Assembly (NCBI RefSeq): GCF_000002075.1
Contig: NW_004797289.1
Span: forward strand, 2,371,228 to 2,435,227
DNA from: Aplysia californica
Taxonomy: Eukaryota > Mollusca > Gastropoda > Aplysiida > Aplysiidae
DNA length: 64,000 nt
Reading direction: 5' to 3'
Both the position numbers and the translations under genes were made by a program. The notes beneath the pieces were generated by a model. The model did no database searches and was not told the DNA's origin. It saw only the letters and a program-made list of their open reading frames with translations. Positions 54,501 through 63,091 of the stretch are shown here, piece by piece (the first letter of the stretch is position 1; the number at the start of each line of letters is the position of its first letter).

Positions 54501-57500
54501 ATCGTTCCCCGCTCGAAACAGTGAGTATTGAAACCAACGTAGATAGACTAACGAGTAGAATCTAGGATTAGATAGCACTTATCATCTCATTACAATTCTT
54601 TTCAAAAATATCAAAATAGATTAAAAAAAAAAAATCAGAATAGATTCTTTTCAAACAGAGATCAGCTTTATGTAGCAATAAAGTCGCTTTACTCAGCACA
54701 CTACAGGTTCAAGCCTCCATTGAATCCCATAGAATTTTACTTTCAAGAATTTTTCAAGGATCTCTGAGACTGCTGGCTAATTCATACTAGAGATTGATGT
54801 TACAATTTGAGTACTTAGCTTCAAAAACTAATCTGTGTTGAAAAGGGCATTGCAAATAATTAATCATAAAAAGGTGGGGTAAATTTTTTTACCTGCAGAT
54901 ATAAACCTATGATGTGGTGTACTAAAATTCACCAAAGGTTGTAATGTCTATTATGCTTTCACTTATTGCTGCCTTGTGCTTGCCTGGATAAATGGTTCCG
55001 GATTTTTGTTTCTGTAGGGATGCACTGGGATTTTGTAAATATAACTAAGAATTTATGAAGTTGCATTAGTGAAAGACAGTACATAGACTGGGGTTAAACA
55101 GAAAACAAACGAATTCCTCAGAGAAAAAGCACATCATGACTTTAAGTACTCTTTTTTTTTTTTGGTGTTTTTTTTCCATTTTAACCCATCGAGGTTCAAT
55201 ATAACAGAAATAAAAATAAAACAGGAAAATAGCATCCCTACAGTTAAAAATAAAAATAGAAGTCAACATGACATTAGCTTAACACTGAGGTTTATGACCA
55301 TGAGTAATAGAAACAAAAGCCTGAATTCTGTGCAGGATTGTATTTTAGTTGTGAGATACAATAGTCTGAAATGAATTCTGAGCGATATCAAGCACACAGT
55401 GTCTATATACTTTTTACTTTAAAAATTGGGGGCATGGGAAGGGGGGGGGTGCATCGAGGAAGAAGAGAGTCACAATATGGCATGGACACATAAACACTGA
55501 ATGTGGAATGGTTGGCGGGCATTACCTTTGTGATGACCACCCTCGTCAACCCGCTGACCAGTCGTGCCAGTCGCTCCAACAAGTACAGAATCGCTGGAGC
55601 CACCAGCCACTTCCAGCTCTGTGGGAAATGTAGGAAAGATAATCAGAATAAGGCTTCAGGCACACGAGTAATCGTTCCGGTCAACTGATTTTCTTGTTAT
55701 TAATATACTACACAGAATAGAACCAAAGGACTTGGGAAAGTGCTATTGTATCGAAAGATACAGGGAGAGAGGAGCAGAGGAAGACAGAGTACAACATACA
55801 CAAATGGCCTAAACAGCTTTATGATCAAAAACACAATTAGGAAAACTGAGCTGATTAGGAGGACTAACAATAGGAAGGAATGGAGAACCATGATCAGCAA
55901 TGTCTACTGCAGACCTAATACATAAAAAAGAAGAAAAAGAAGAATACACAGAAGCTAAAGATACTAAAGGCAATTGGCATCTGTTATTTAGTTTGAGTGA
56001 CTCTTTTTGAGTAAAGATAAGCATATCAACATAATGAGGTTTATTTATTACAGGGAAAGAGTAAGACAGACAGACAGAAACAAAAGAGGTAGAAAAAAGA
56101 GGAAGGACCTACCAACCACTCAATCTTATATTTACATTATACACCAACCAGCAATACCTCTAGCAAGAACTTCTTTCTCTTATCCTTAACCAACCTTGAC
56201 AAAACCAGACACAACAGAAGGAAAATCTCATTAGGATGTCCACTTTCAACAACATGGCATTTTGACAAAAGGCCCAAGCCTGAAAGACAGCTGGGAGTGG
56301 CAGCAATCACCCATCGTGTGAACACTAGACACATAAAAGTATTAAGTCCCTAAAGAGGGCAACGAAGGCAACAGTAAGATGTGAACGTACAGCCGGAGGA
56401 GTTCCCTCAAACTGTGGCACGTCGCACGGCTTCCCATCCCAGCGTTTCTCACTACAGCTTGGCACGGGGTGGTTAGACAAGTTACTCTGTTTGTGGATGA
56501 TCATTCTGGGAGGCAATCCAAACACATGGAAAGTGATTAGCAGTTATCACTATAAAAAGAATATACTATAGTTGAATCTGTTCCTACAACTACCTGTCCA
56601 GGACAATCGCCTGTACAAACGACCACTTCTTACTTCCTCAATAGCTTTCTTTTTCTATTGAAACGACATTGTCTAAGAGGGCCACCTGTCCAAGAAGACT
56701 GCTTTGCTCCTTGACAATGGGTGGACATCTTGGACAGGTCTGACAGTATTTTAAAAAGTAATAACAGTAATCACAATACAATTATTATTATTATCATTAT
56801 TACTATTGTTATTATCATTATTGCTGTCACTACTATCATAATTATCATAGTCAGTAATATAACTAATTATTATTATCTTTATTACTGTAACAATACACAT
56901 TTGTAAACTCCCACCACAGGACTCCCACACTTGCCACATGAAACCTGGTTTGCTCATACAGGCAAAACTGGACACTTACTGGGCTCCATGCACAAGAAAA
57001 CCAATGAAGAAGATGATAAACACGTGGTGGGTGAACCAGAATACTTCAAAGTACGAACGTCTGAAACAAAATGGCAGGCAAAAACTTATAACACTTTTGA
57101 AATACAAATAACAACATCACAGACCTATCTTCAAAATTCCCATATTTGTAAGCACTTATACTATCACCGTCTTACAAGAGCCAAAGAAATTGAGTACAAA
57201 AAAAATCTATAAGGACATGAACATTTTATACTTCAGCATATTTCGTGTTCTATATATATACTTTCTATGCAACGAATGCTAAGCTGAAACATCTTTTGAT
57301 CTAGAAAAAATTAACCATAATTATATCAAGGTTTTTATCACTGTAGGAAGTGACCCTTCTAATAATACTAGATAGCATTTGTATAGCGCAAATCCCCGCT
57401 CAACAGCAAGCTCTATGCGCTTCACAATCTATACTATTACCCCAGCAGACCTGAGAGCATTCTGAAACAATCTCAACTTCCTGGGAAGCATACAGTACAA

Positions 57501-60220
57501 GCAGCAATTTATAGGTGCTAAAAACTAACATACTGACAAGATCTTTCACTGTCTATGGCTGGGTACCCATTCCCACCTGTGTGAAGTGAGGAAAACTCAT
57601 GTAAAGTGCCTTATAAGGTATGAGTAAACTGATACTATATGAAAAAATACCAACTACAACTACAAAATCAACTTTCTAGCCATAAACATACCATTACTGT
57701 ATGATCACCACAAAAGGTGTAAAAATCAAGACTCTCATTAAGTATCACGCTTTTAGGCCTAATCCCTTTGTCACAGGGGAACAATAATAAAAAATATCCT
57801 AAAAACAAGTCAAAACAATTTAGCCCAAATCAAGGTTACCATAATTTGACGTTACCAAATCCAGTTACCAGCAATCAACTTTTCAAACGGTGACTGGTCA
57901 TTCACGGAAAGCAGATATTGTGTGAGGGATGCACTGTAATTATGTCGTGCTGTGATTAGGTTAGTCATTGTCTGTGACTGTTCAACGTATATCAGTCAGA
58001 GATACCAAACGTTCACAACTTCCTATCCTTCATGTATCAAAACTAATTATGCCCCTCTTATTCACCTGATAATCTCTGTTGAGGATGACACAATGATAAT
58101 CAGACACAGCGTAATGATGACGCCACTCACTCCAGCCACAGACTTGAATACTTCACGAGTGGGGTCCTAAGGGGAAAATTTTAAAAATAGAAATAATAGT
58201 GGTGGTAATAATAATAACCATACTAATAATACCAATGACAGTGCTGAAAATAATAATAATGATATAATAATCATAATGATAATAATAATAATACGAATAA
58301 TAATAATAATAACTTCTACAACAACAACAATATATGATAAAAATCATTACAATAATAATTTTTTTTAAAAAGCATTTGTAATTGCACATCGCTGCTCAAG
58401 AGCAAAATCTATGCACTTTACAATCTATATTATTACCCTTGCAGACCCTCAACGGGGGCTCTCATGGCCTAGAGGTTAAGGTGTTCGCCTCTCATTCAAA
58501 GGTCCCGGGTTCGAATCCGGGTAGCGACCAAAAAAATGTTCTTCTCTAAATTTGTCTCCTTTCACCTCCTTTCTTACTCTCTAGCAATATTCTGTCGCCT
58601 GCTTTCGTCTCCTCTTTCTGCCCCCCACCCATTCACCTCCTTTGCCCCCTCCTCTGAGCTCCTGATTCTTTCTGCAGCCTTTCTACTGCTACTCATAGGC
58701 TTCTTCTTACTGCTGTCTTTCAGCCACACCCCTGATCTTCTGGTAGGAAAGATCTACACCTAGCCTTCTCGGACAACGGCGAAAAATCTCGGAGGTCCCG
58801 TGTGCAAGTTGTGCACGTTAAAGATCCCTTGGTGGTCTAAAATCGATAAGAGTAGGCTTCGGCCGCCACCCGGGCAAAATTCAAAATTTCCTACCAACGA
58901 AAAAGGATTAGGTGTGTTCCGCGCGCTCATATGACCTTATGCAGTTGCGAGCGCCGTAAAACCCTATACTAAACAAACAAAACAGACCCTCAACATCTCA
59001 GAAACATTCTCAGCTCCTGGGAAGCATACAGTGCAAGCGGCTGATTAAATGTTCAAACACTAACAAACTTATAATATCTTTCACAGACACATTCACAAAA
59101 AAAACAACCTATGCAGTATATCACAGCAACATCTTATCTTCTTTTCACTCCATTGAGAGGTGAACTTTGAAATTTTATAAAATTATTTTTGGGGAGAATG
59201 TATCCAGACCACAATTAAGAAGTATTATTTAAAAACTTTAAAAAGACAATAAGACTAATTTTTAAAAAATGCATTTTTGTGAAGTGTTTTTCCAAACCAA
59301 TGAAAAAACCCACCTAAAATCCAATCAAGATAGACTACTCTGTAAACATTTCTTTTTTCTTCTCTATTTCAGTAGGAATGTACACACAGCCTTCATGACT
59401 TACCAACAGGAAACAAAATTTTAAAATAATTCTGGATAATTCTAATCCTATAACAGGCAAAAACAGAAACTGTCAGATCTGTGATGAACTATGGCATACA
59501 TGCAACATCATGCGGCTTATAATTGAAATAAGACCTTTAGAAATTTCTAGTAAGAGGTAACCCCCCCAATCCTGGACAACACCAAAGAGAGGATTGTTAC
59601 TCACTGGATCCGAAGACCGGATGGGGTTCACCCACGTTCCATTGGGTGATGACGGAAGGTGGGTTAAACGACTTCTCAAGTCATTGCCGGTAATCCTATG
59701 GGCTTCTGCTAACTTTTCAAAATTGAAGCAGTGAGCACTTATGTGGATGGCTGAAAAAGTAATGTGAAATTGACACCAGTGTCTCAGAAGCATCCGTTAC
59801 TTAAGCCACTATTTGAGATGGCCACACCTGTGCATGGGACATTTACAACATTACAAGAATGATAAAATGTTTAGATTTAGTAAGAGTTTTACGGCACTTG
59901 CAACACAATAAGGTCATATAAGTGCCAAAGATTAGAGGTGTTACAAGACAGTAACAAACACAAAAAAGAAAGAGGAGAGATAAGGACGATAGATGTTTGA
60001 TAGGAACGAAAGAGCAAACCACACCAGTGCACGTGTCAACCACCCACAAAATTATAAAATAAAGATTATATCATAAACACGAGCTAAAATACACTATCCC
60101 GTCCTTATTCACCACTGACCCATCAACTCTAACAGCCCACTCTTTTTTTTGGCTTATGACACACTTCCAAAGCAAAATTCAAAAGGATGCTATGTATGTG
60201 TGAGTGGTGTGTGTGTGCGC

Positions 60221-60258
<38 letters not shown>

Positions 60259-63091
60259 TGTGTGTGAGAGAGTGTGCTGTGTGTGTCTGTTGTGTGAGTG
60301 TGTGTGTGTTTGTGCTGTGAGCGTGCAAGTTTGTGTGTGTGTGTGACTATGTGCGTGGAAATATATATACGCATGAATCAATTTTTGTGTATATGAGTGA
60401 CAAAAGGAGGGTGAACTGAAGAGAATGGATAGACTGGGAGATAAAGAGAGAAGGCAAAATACACTTTCAGTTTAAACGTATCCTAAAAGCAGTACCTGTA
60501 TGAAGACAAATCATGTAGGCAATATACTTGTGATAAGTAATATTTTTGTCCAGCTGTCTGCGCAGTATTTGGGGGCAGCACTGAAAATGAAAAAAAAAAG
60601 AAAGAAAAAAAATACAAGAAAATTATTACATTGAAGAAATTGACTTTGATAAAACGATAAGAAACGACATATTTATTAACTTATTCAGCGGTACTGATGA
60701 GAATTCTCACACAGCTGGTTTCCGCCTGTTTGCGTTTGAAGAGAACTCTTTCAACATTGCCTCTTTATGAAGCTAAAAGTTCAGTAAAAGAATACCTCCT
60801 CCCTTATTTATAGTCACCTGAGTAAGAGGAAAACTCCTCTAGATATGTTTGATTTCTTTTATAGTGTCATTTTTATTTAAACAAACAAGGGACATTTGCT
60901 TTTTGGTGTGATTTTCCAAGGTCTAATGTTGCCGAGGTTCAGCTTTTCACAATGGCCTCCAGTAGTTGAAAATGAACGATCGCAGTCCTACAATGTTTTT
61001 TTCCGATATAGAAGCTTTACAGTTGTTATTGAATTTTGATCAACAGTATGTTCAAATATCTAGTTCATCAAGTGATAGTCCTGACAGCGACTTTGATTTT
61101 GATGGCAATTGTGAGACAAGATATAGGCCAACTGGTACTCATAGGCTCATCACTAGATCTAGATCCAAGCACTACAGCTATTGCGAGCAAAGACGAGTGT
61201 AGATTTAATAATGTATGTTAATGAAAGTCAGTGTTGTCACAATGTAATGAATTCAGAGTTGAAAGAAATGTTTTGTGCTATTAATTCAGTAATGGATATT
61301 ATGAAGAGGTTGAAACTTGCTCCTACACATCTCAAGTCAAGATATGGGTCATATTAGATTTTTCTCCAGCTTTTCCTGCTTTTCTACAGATAAGGCCAAA
61401 AATATTATATTTGTTTTTCTTGTTACTAACATCTTTCCTAGCACAGCTATGACAACATATCTGTACAACTGTGTTGTCTTGAAGTTTGTTTGTATTTCTG
61501 ATTTGGTGCATGTCTGCTGTTGTGTAATTTTCATACTTCATTTCATGTTCTCCTTGGCAATATAAAATTTAAACTTACATTGGCATAAAATCTTCTACAC
61601 TCACTACTATATTCAATACTGAGTAAGCAGCAGAAAAAATTTTGACGATGAGTGTAGTGGCTTTTTTAAACTCTCACCCACTTTTTGCAACATTTTCTTG
61701 GAAAGGATCATGACAGATGCTCTTGAAGATCACGAATGAACAATCAGTCATGGGGGGAGAACGATTAATAACAGGTTTTGCAGACGACATAGACGGCTTT
61801 GCGGGACAAGAACAAGAATTAGTCAGCTTAGTAGACCGTCTTGAAAAGACCTCCACAGCCTACAACATGGAAATCAGTGCTGAGAAGACCAAACTGATGT
61901 CTAACAACAGCAAAACCATCACAGCGGACATCCAGGTCAACAACCAGACGCTTGAGACCGTACGCAGCTTCAAATACCTGGGTGCAATAGTGACATATGA
62001 AGGATCAAAACCAGAAATAATCTCCAGAATAGCACAAACTTCAGCAGCAATGTATATCTCACAAAGAAGGTAACAGCCTGCTAAGAATTTGATTGTTACC
62101 ATCCTTATCAATGCATAGTTACCCATTTGTAGCATGTCAAACTGAGGACAAAAGAAGTAATCTTATCATTACCATTCTGGAATTTTAACTTTATCAAAAA
62201 TTTCCATAATATTGATACAAAAGTGATACTTACATCACAACATCCCCTGATATAGCTGAAGAGTTTCCTACATACAGGTAACAAAATCAGCATCACGTTG
62301 AAGTTAAGGCAAGCAGCACTGGCACGGGCCCAGCACAGAGAATTCTGAAAGGCAAAAGTTAAAGCCTCTAAATTAAAAAATGACAATCAATTAATTTTCA
62401 ATATCAAAAACATTTCTGTAGCTATGAAAATACAATTCGTTCAAAGAACTGAGAAGCAATGAACCTTCAGGCGTCGATGTGCTTCTCCTAGAAAGCAAAA
62501 GTGTTCTTGGATTTTGTTACAAAACGAGTAACAATTTACACCAAAAACCTCCGGGCCAATATGAGATACACGAGATAACATGAAAATCAAAATCAACTGA
62601 ACTGGATAAATCACTTTACTGGTTTTCAGTGATACTATATATATATATATATATGCATATGTAATTTTCCCCTCAACAATACAATAGATTGCTGTCTTGA
62701 ACAGTTTCAACTGTATATATATATACAGTTGAAACTGTTCAAGACAGTAATCTATTGTATTGTTGAGGGGAAAATTAGTTGTCAAAGACAGATGGAAATC
62801 TTAGATACACAGCGTTATCACAAATTGAAAAAATACAAGGAGGAGGGGGGAAGTGGCTGTTTGTACAGGTGATTGTCTTGGACAGGTAGCTGTTAGAGTA
62901 GGATCAACTGTATTTATGTAAGCTACACTACTTGACTACCTGTAATTTTAATCAAAAGGGAAAAAGGAGAGTACAAAAAAACAACTAATACAAACCCCAA
63001 CAAGACTCCGCAGGTAAAAGTACTCATCAGCATCTCTGTAGCTCACAAATGTCACAGCAAACAGAATGACATTGATAATGATCCATATGCC
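45470..63091 (-). CDS. NADPH oxidase, NOX2 (CYBB) type, first exon missing
   Basis: A membrane flavocytochrome that passes electrons from cytosolic NADPH through FAD and two haems to oxygen, giving superoxide. Fifteen GT-AG exons with matching phases give 548 residues to TGA: 62996-63091, 62234-62344, 60496-60580, 59605-59750, 58066-58166, 56980-57060, 56391-56505, 55526-55618, 54007-54141, 53529-53647, 52164-52200, 50351-50433, 47625-47817, 47013-47140, 45470-45593. Haem ligands are kept: [10 protein letters not shown] and LHTAIHISAH (human H101, H115), WFTHHVF and FLVHG (H209, H222). FAD site HPFTLTS; NADPH sites [28 protein letters not shown] and FFCGP; C-terminus KENF. The partial numbering trails human by exactly 15 residues at H101/H115, so about 15 N-terminal residues are missing. 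No EF-hands or peroxidase domain in the window, so not NOX5 or DUOX; NOX1-3-like, closest to NOX2. The introns hold many repeats. Confidence 0.93.
46475..46596. mobile_element. Possible short TTAA-flanked element
   Basis: TTAA at 46471-46474 and 46597-46600; ends CTAACACTGGGAG and, inverted, CTCATTGAAGACG are only loosely alike. 122 bp. Tentative; in a NOX intron region. Confidence 0.3.
47013..47140 (-). CDS. NOX exon N (residues 466-508)
   Basis: Acceptor TTGTTTCAG; encodes [20 protein letters not shown] and [19 protein letters not shown]; donor GTGAGT. KTxYGRPxW is diagnostic for the NOX NADPH domain. Confidence 0.95.
47205..47365 (+). mobile_element. SINE-3 copy (tRNA-like head)
   Basis: CCGTTAGCTCAGTTGGTATC has a perfect A box (TAGCTCAGTTGG); CACCGGTTCGGAACTTG is a B-box variant. 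The tail GGAGATAAACATTAAATTTA ends it. A single copy here; head differs from SINE-A and SINE-2. Confidence 0.6.
47625..47817 (-). CDS. NOX exon M (residues 401-465)
   Basis: Acceptor TTTTATAG; encodes [20 protein letters not shown] and [17 protein letters not shown]; donor GTAGGC. Confidence 0.95.
48188..48281 (-). pseudogene. U2 snRNA-derived fragment
   Basis: The minus strand begins ATCACTTCTCTGCCTTTTGG then CCAAGATCTAAGTGCAGTAC and CTGTTTTTAATCAGCTTAGT and GTCTGACAC. This follows the 5' end of U2 snRNA (ATCGCTTCTCGGCCTTTTGG, CTAAGATCAAGTGTAGTATC, CTGTTCTTATCAG) for about 65 nt and more loosely to about 94 nt, ending in an A-run. The branch-point pairing site GTAGTA is GCAGTA here and the Sm site and 3' stems are missing, so it is a truncated retropseudogene, not a working snRNA gene. 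Confidence 0.75.
48338..48499 (-). mobile_element. SINE-B copy (first of a tandem pair)
   Basis: On the plus strand: TTTTAGTAAGAGTTTTACGG, a decayed hairpin, then GAGAGTAACAAACACAAAAA and GGAAAGAAGGAGCAAACCAC. Directly followed by a second copy in the same orientation. Confidence 0.7.
48502..48674 (-). mobile_element. SINE-B copy (second of a tandem pair)
   Basis: Same blocks as the copy before it; hairpin GGCACTT ... AAGTGC at about 48521-48553. Ends CCAACCACCCACAG. Confidence 0.7.
48892..49217 (-). mobile_element. SINE-C-like repeat with the shared hairpin
   Basis: Starts on the plus strand with GTACAGGTTTTACAGCCCTC, GCATAAGGTCATATGAGCGC; the body matches 36770-37107 inverted (for example GTGACAAACATACAAAAGAA, AGCCCATTTACAATTCTACT). 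Confidence 0.65.
49563..49820. mobile_element. hAT-type MITE with 8-bp target duplication
   Basis: ATGTACAT flanks both sides (49555-49562, 49821-49828). Ends AAGAGGTGGGCAAAATCC and, inverted, TAGGGGTGGGCAAAG; inner ATCCGGATAA / TTATCCGGAT also pair. 258 bp with internal CTAACCCGTTTG repeats. Confidence 0.85.
49905..50350. repeat. 45-bp minisatellite, 10 copies, abutting a NOX splice donor
   Basis: Ten units start TATCAGAAGAGGTCAGTAAA at 45-bp steps (49905, 49950, ... 50310). Units end CCTTTGCCCG, except the third and sixth, which end CCTTAGCCCG, and the tenth, whose CCTTAC is the donor of NOX exon L on the minus strand. Because 45 is a multiple of three, the array gives an accidental open frame. 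See findings. Confidence 0.95.
50351..50433 (-). CDS. NOX exon L (NADPH-binding; residues 374-401)
   Basis: Acceptor GTATTTCAG; encodes [20 protein letters not shown] and ASVLKSV; donor GTAAGG. The 45-bp minisatellite starts at this donor. Confidence 0.95.
50467..50632. repeat. Approximate ~85-bp tandem duplication
   Basis: TTTTTCAGTATACAAGAAAA and AGACAGCAGTAGCATCA recur as TTTTTCAGTGTACCAGAAAA and AGACAGCCACAGCACCA about 84 bp later. In a NOX intron. Confidence 0.65.
52164..52200 (-). CDS. NOX exon K, 37-nt microexon (residues 361-373)
   Basis: Acceptor ATCCTCAG-like; encodes [13 protein letters not shown]; donor GTAAAG. VDGPFGT is the NADPH pyrophosphate region. Found by phase and motif; too short for ORF scanning. 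Confidence 0.92.
52707..53427. mobile_element. TTAA-flanked piggyBac-like element
   Basis: TTAA at 52703-52706 and 53428-53431; ends CACGTTACACC and, inverted, CACATTACACC. Inside, plus-strand [20 protein letters not shown] (about 53027-53090) is acidic like a piggyBac transposase N-terminus, suggesting an internally deleted transposon. 721 bp, in a NOX intron. Confidence 0.75.
53529..53647 (-). CDS. NOX exon J (residues 322-361)
   Basis: Acceptor CTTTCCAG; encodes [20 protein letters not shown] and DFQEAWKMP; donor GTACTT. Exons I and J together are 254 nt, equal to one human exon as I recall it. Confidence 0.95.
53719..53753. repeat. Perfect 35-bp palindrome (15-bp arms)
   Basis: CATGTGAAGTACTAA, TATTA, TTAGTACTTCACATG. 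Lies 72 bp upstream of NOX exon J in transcript sense. Confidence 0.85.
54007..54141 (-). CDS. NOX exon I (FAD-binding; residues 277-321)
   Basis: Acceptor CCCCCCAG; encodes [20 protein letters not shown] and [11 protein letters not shown]; donor GTAAGA. HPFTLTS is the FAD isoalloxazine contact. Confidence 0.95.
55526..55618 (-). CDS. NOX exon H (TM6; residues 246-276)
   Basis: Acceptor TTCCCACAG; encodes [20 protein letters not shown] and [11 protein letters not shown]; donor GTAATG. 93 nt, as in human CYBB. Confidence 0.95.
55700..55965 (+). mobile_element. LINE ORF2 C-terminal end with A/G-rich tail
   Basis: Frame [57 protein letters not shown] then stop and AAAAGAAGAAAAAGAAGAA. The WRTMI...RP ending is LINE-like but differs from 27770-28980. 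In a NOX intron, opposite strand. Confidence 0.6.
56391..56505 (-). CDS. NOX exon G (extracellular loop; residues 207-245)
   Basis: Acceptor CCTCCCAG; encodes [20 protein letters not shown] and [14 protein letters not shown]; donor GTACGT. The two cysteines match the disulphide pair of the NOX2 loop; NLS is a possible sequon. Confidence 0.92.
56569..56746. mobile_element. MITE related to 62726-62910
   Basis: TAGTTGAATCTGTTCCTACA, TACCTGTCCAGGACAATCGC, CTGTACAAACGACCACTT match the other copy inverted (GGACAGGTAGCTGTTAGAGT, GATCAACTG). Flanking TA on both sides. Confidence 0.55.
56786..56880. repeat. Imperfect (ATT)n
   Basis: ATTATTATTATCATTATTAC and similar degenerate units. Confidence 0.8.
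56980..57060 (-). CDS. NOX exon F (TM5; residues 180-207)
   Basis: Acceptor GTTTCAG; encodes [20 protein letters not shown] and GFLVHGA; donor GTAAGT. Carries both distal haem ligands (human H209 and H222), 13 residues apart as in human. Confidence 0.95.
57371..57640 (-). mobile_element. LINE/SINE 3'-end repeat with GCGCTATACAAATGC
   Basis: On the plus strand GCATTTGTATAGCGCAAATC, GCTCTATGCGCTTCACAATC, TGGGAAGCATACAGTACAAG; the latter two blocks recur at 58366-59095. The AGCGC block also ends the L2/CR1-like LINE at 32645, so this is probably the 3' part of a related LINE or its partner SINE. Confidence 0.5.
58066..58166 (-). CDS. NOX exon E (TM4; residues 147-180)
   Basis: Encodes [20 protein letters not shown] and [13 protein letters not shown]; donor GTGAAT. 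Human has one exon where this gene has exons E and F. Confidence 0.92.
58186..58350. repeat. (AAT)n tract, probable tail of the adjacent repeat
   Basis: Degenerate AATAATAATAATACG and similar; ends at the GCATTTGTAATTGCACATCG start of the next repeat, so it looks like an expanded retroposon tail read from the other strand. Confidence 0.7.
58366..59095 (-). mobile_element. GCGCTATACAAATGC repeat, split by SINE-A
   Basis: Left part 58366-58453 and right part 58983-59095 together match 57371-57570; the SINE at 58454-58982 lies between, bounded by a direct repeat. Older than the SINE. Confidence 0.65.
58454..58982 (+). mobile_element. SINE-A, full length, with 12-bp target duplication
   Basis: CAGACCCTCAAC flanks it (58442-58453 and 58983-58994). 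Head with A box TGGCCTAGAGG and consensus B box GGTTCGAATCC; a pyrimidine-rich body; then GTGCACGTTAAAGATCCCTT, GTAGGCTTCGGCCG; then the 3' hairpin domain (58923-58954), GTAAAACCC and an A-rich end. 529 bp. The reference copy for 1-310, 8560-8725 and 16449-16742. Confidence 0.9.
59605..59750 (-). CDS. NOX exon D (residues 98-146)
   Basis: Acceptor TTTTTCAG; begins [17 protein letters not shown] (equivalent of H115), then an extracellular loop with [13 protein letters not shown], including a glycosylation sequon NGT; donor GTGAGT. 146 nt. Confidence 0.95.
59873..60049 (-). mobile_element. SINE-B copy with intact hairpin
   Basis: TTTAGTAAGAGTTTTACGGC, stem GGCACTT (59893-59899) with AAGTGCC (59920-59926), body AGATTAGAGGTGTTACAAGA, end CCAACCACCCACAA. 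Confidence 0.75.
60195..60350. repeat. (GT)n-rich microsatellite
   Basis: Long GT runs with CG, GA and CT interruptions; a short ATATATATA follows. Confidence 0.9.
60496..60580 (-). CDS. NOX exon C (TM3; residues 70-98)
   Basis: Acceptor CATTTTCAG after a long pyrimidine tract; encodes [20 protein letters not shown] and AYMICLHT; donor GTACTG. Holds the equivalent of human H101. 85 nt. Confidence 0.95.
61640..62075 (+). mobile_element. LINE reverse-transcriptase fragment
   Basis: [70 protein letters not shown]; the preceding [20 protein letters not shown] lies in another frame. Same family as 27770-28980 and closer to an intact sequence in this part. In a NOX intron, opposite strand. Confidence 0.75.
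62234..62344 (-). CDS. NOX exon B (TM2; residues 33-69)
   Basis: Encodes [20 protein letters not shown] and [14 protein letters not shown]; donor GTAAGT. Near-identical to human [20 protein letters not shown]. Confidence 0.95.
62663..62776. repeat. Near-perfect palindrome, 51-bp arms
   Basis: Arms 62663-62713 and 62726-62776 differ at one base; the spacer is TATATATATATA. Two MITE ends head to head. Confidence 0.9.
62726..62910. mobile_element. MITE with CAGTTGAAAC ends, TA target
   Basis: CAGTTGAAACTGTTCAAGAC at the left and GTTAGAGTAGGATCAACTG at the right, TA outside both. Related copy at 56569-56746. Confidence 0.6.
62996..63091 (-). CDS. NOX exon A (TM1; partial residues 1-32)
   Basis: Acceptor TTCCTACAG; encodes [20 protein letters not shown] then [10 protein letters not shown]; donor GTTTGT. 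96 nt, the length of vertebrate CYBB exon 2 as I recall it. First transmembrane helix. Confidence 0.9.

Noticed and set aside
58470-58535. Functional tRNA gene at the GGTTCGAATCC box
   Set aside because: No tRNA cloverleaf could be drawn past the B box; it is the head of SINE-A with a target duplication around the whole 529 bp.
60129-60381. Long His/Thr and Val/Cys frames
   Set aside because: Translations of the (GT)n microsatellite.
60966-61202. Small acidic-basic protein gene (78 residues)
   Set aside because: No splice context or homology seen; more likely a transposon N-terminal remnant.
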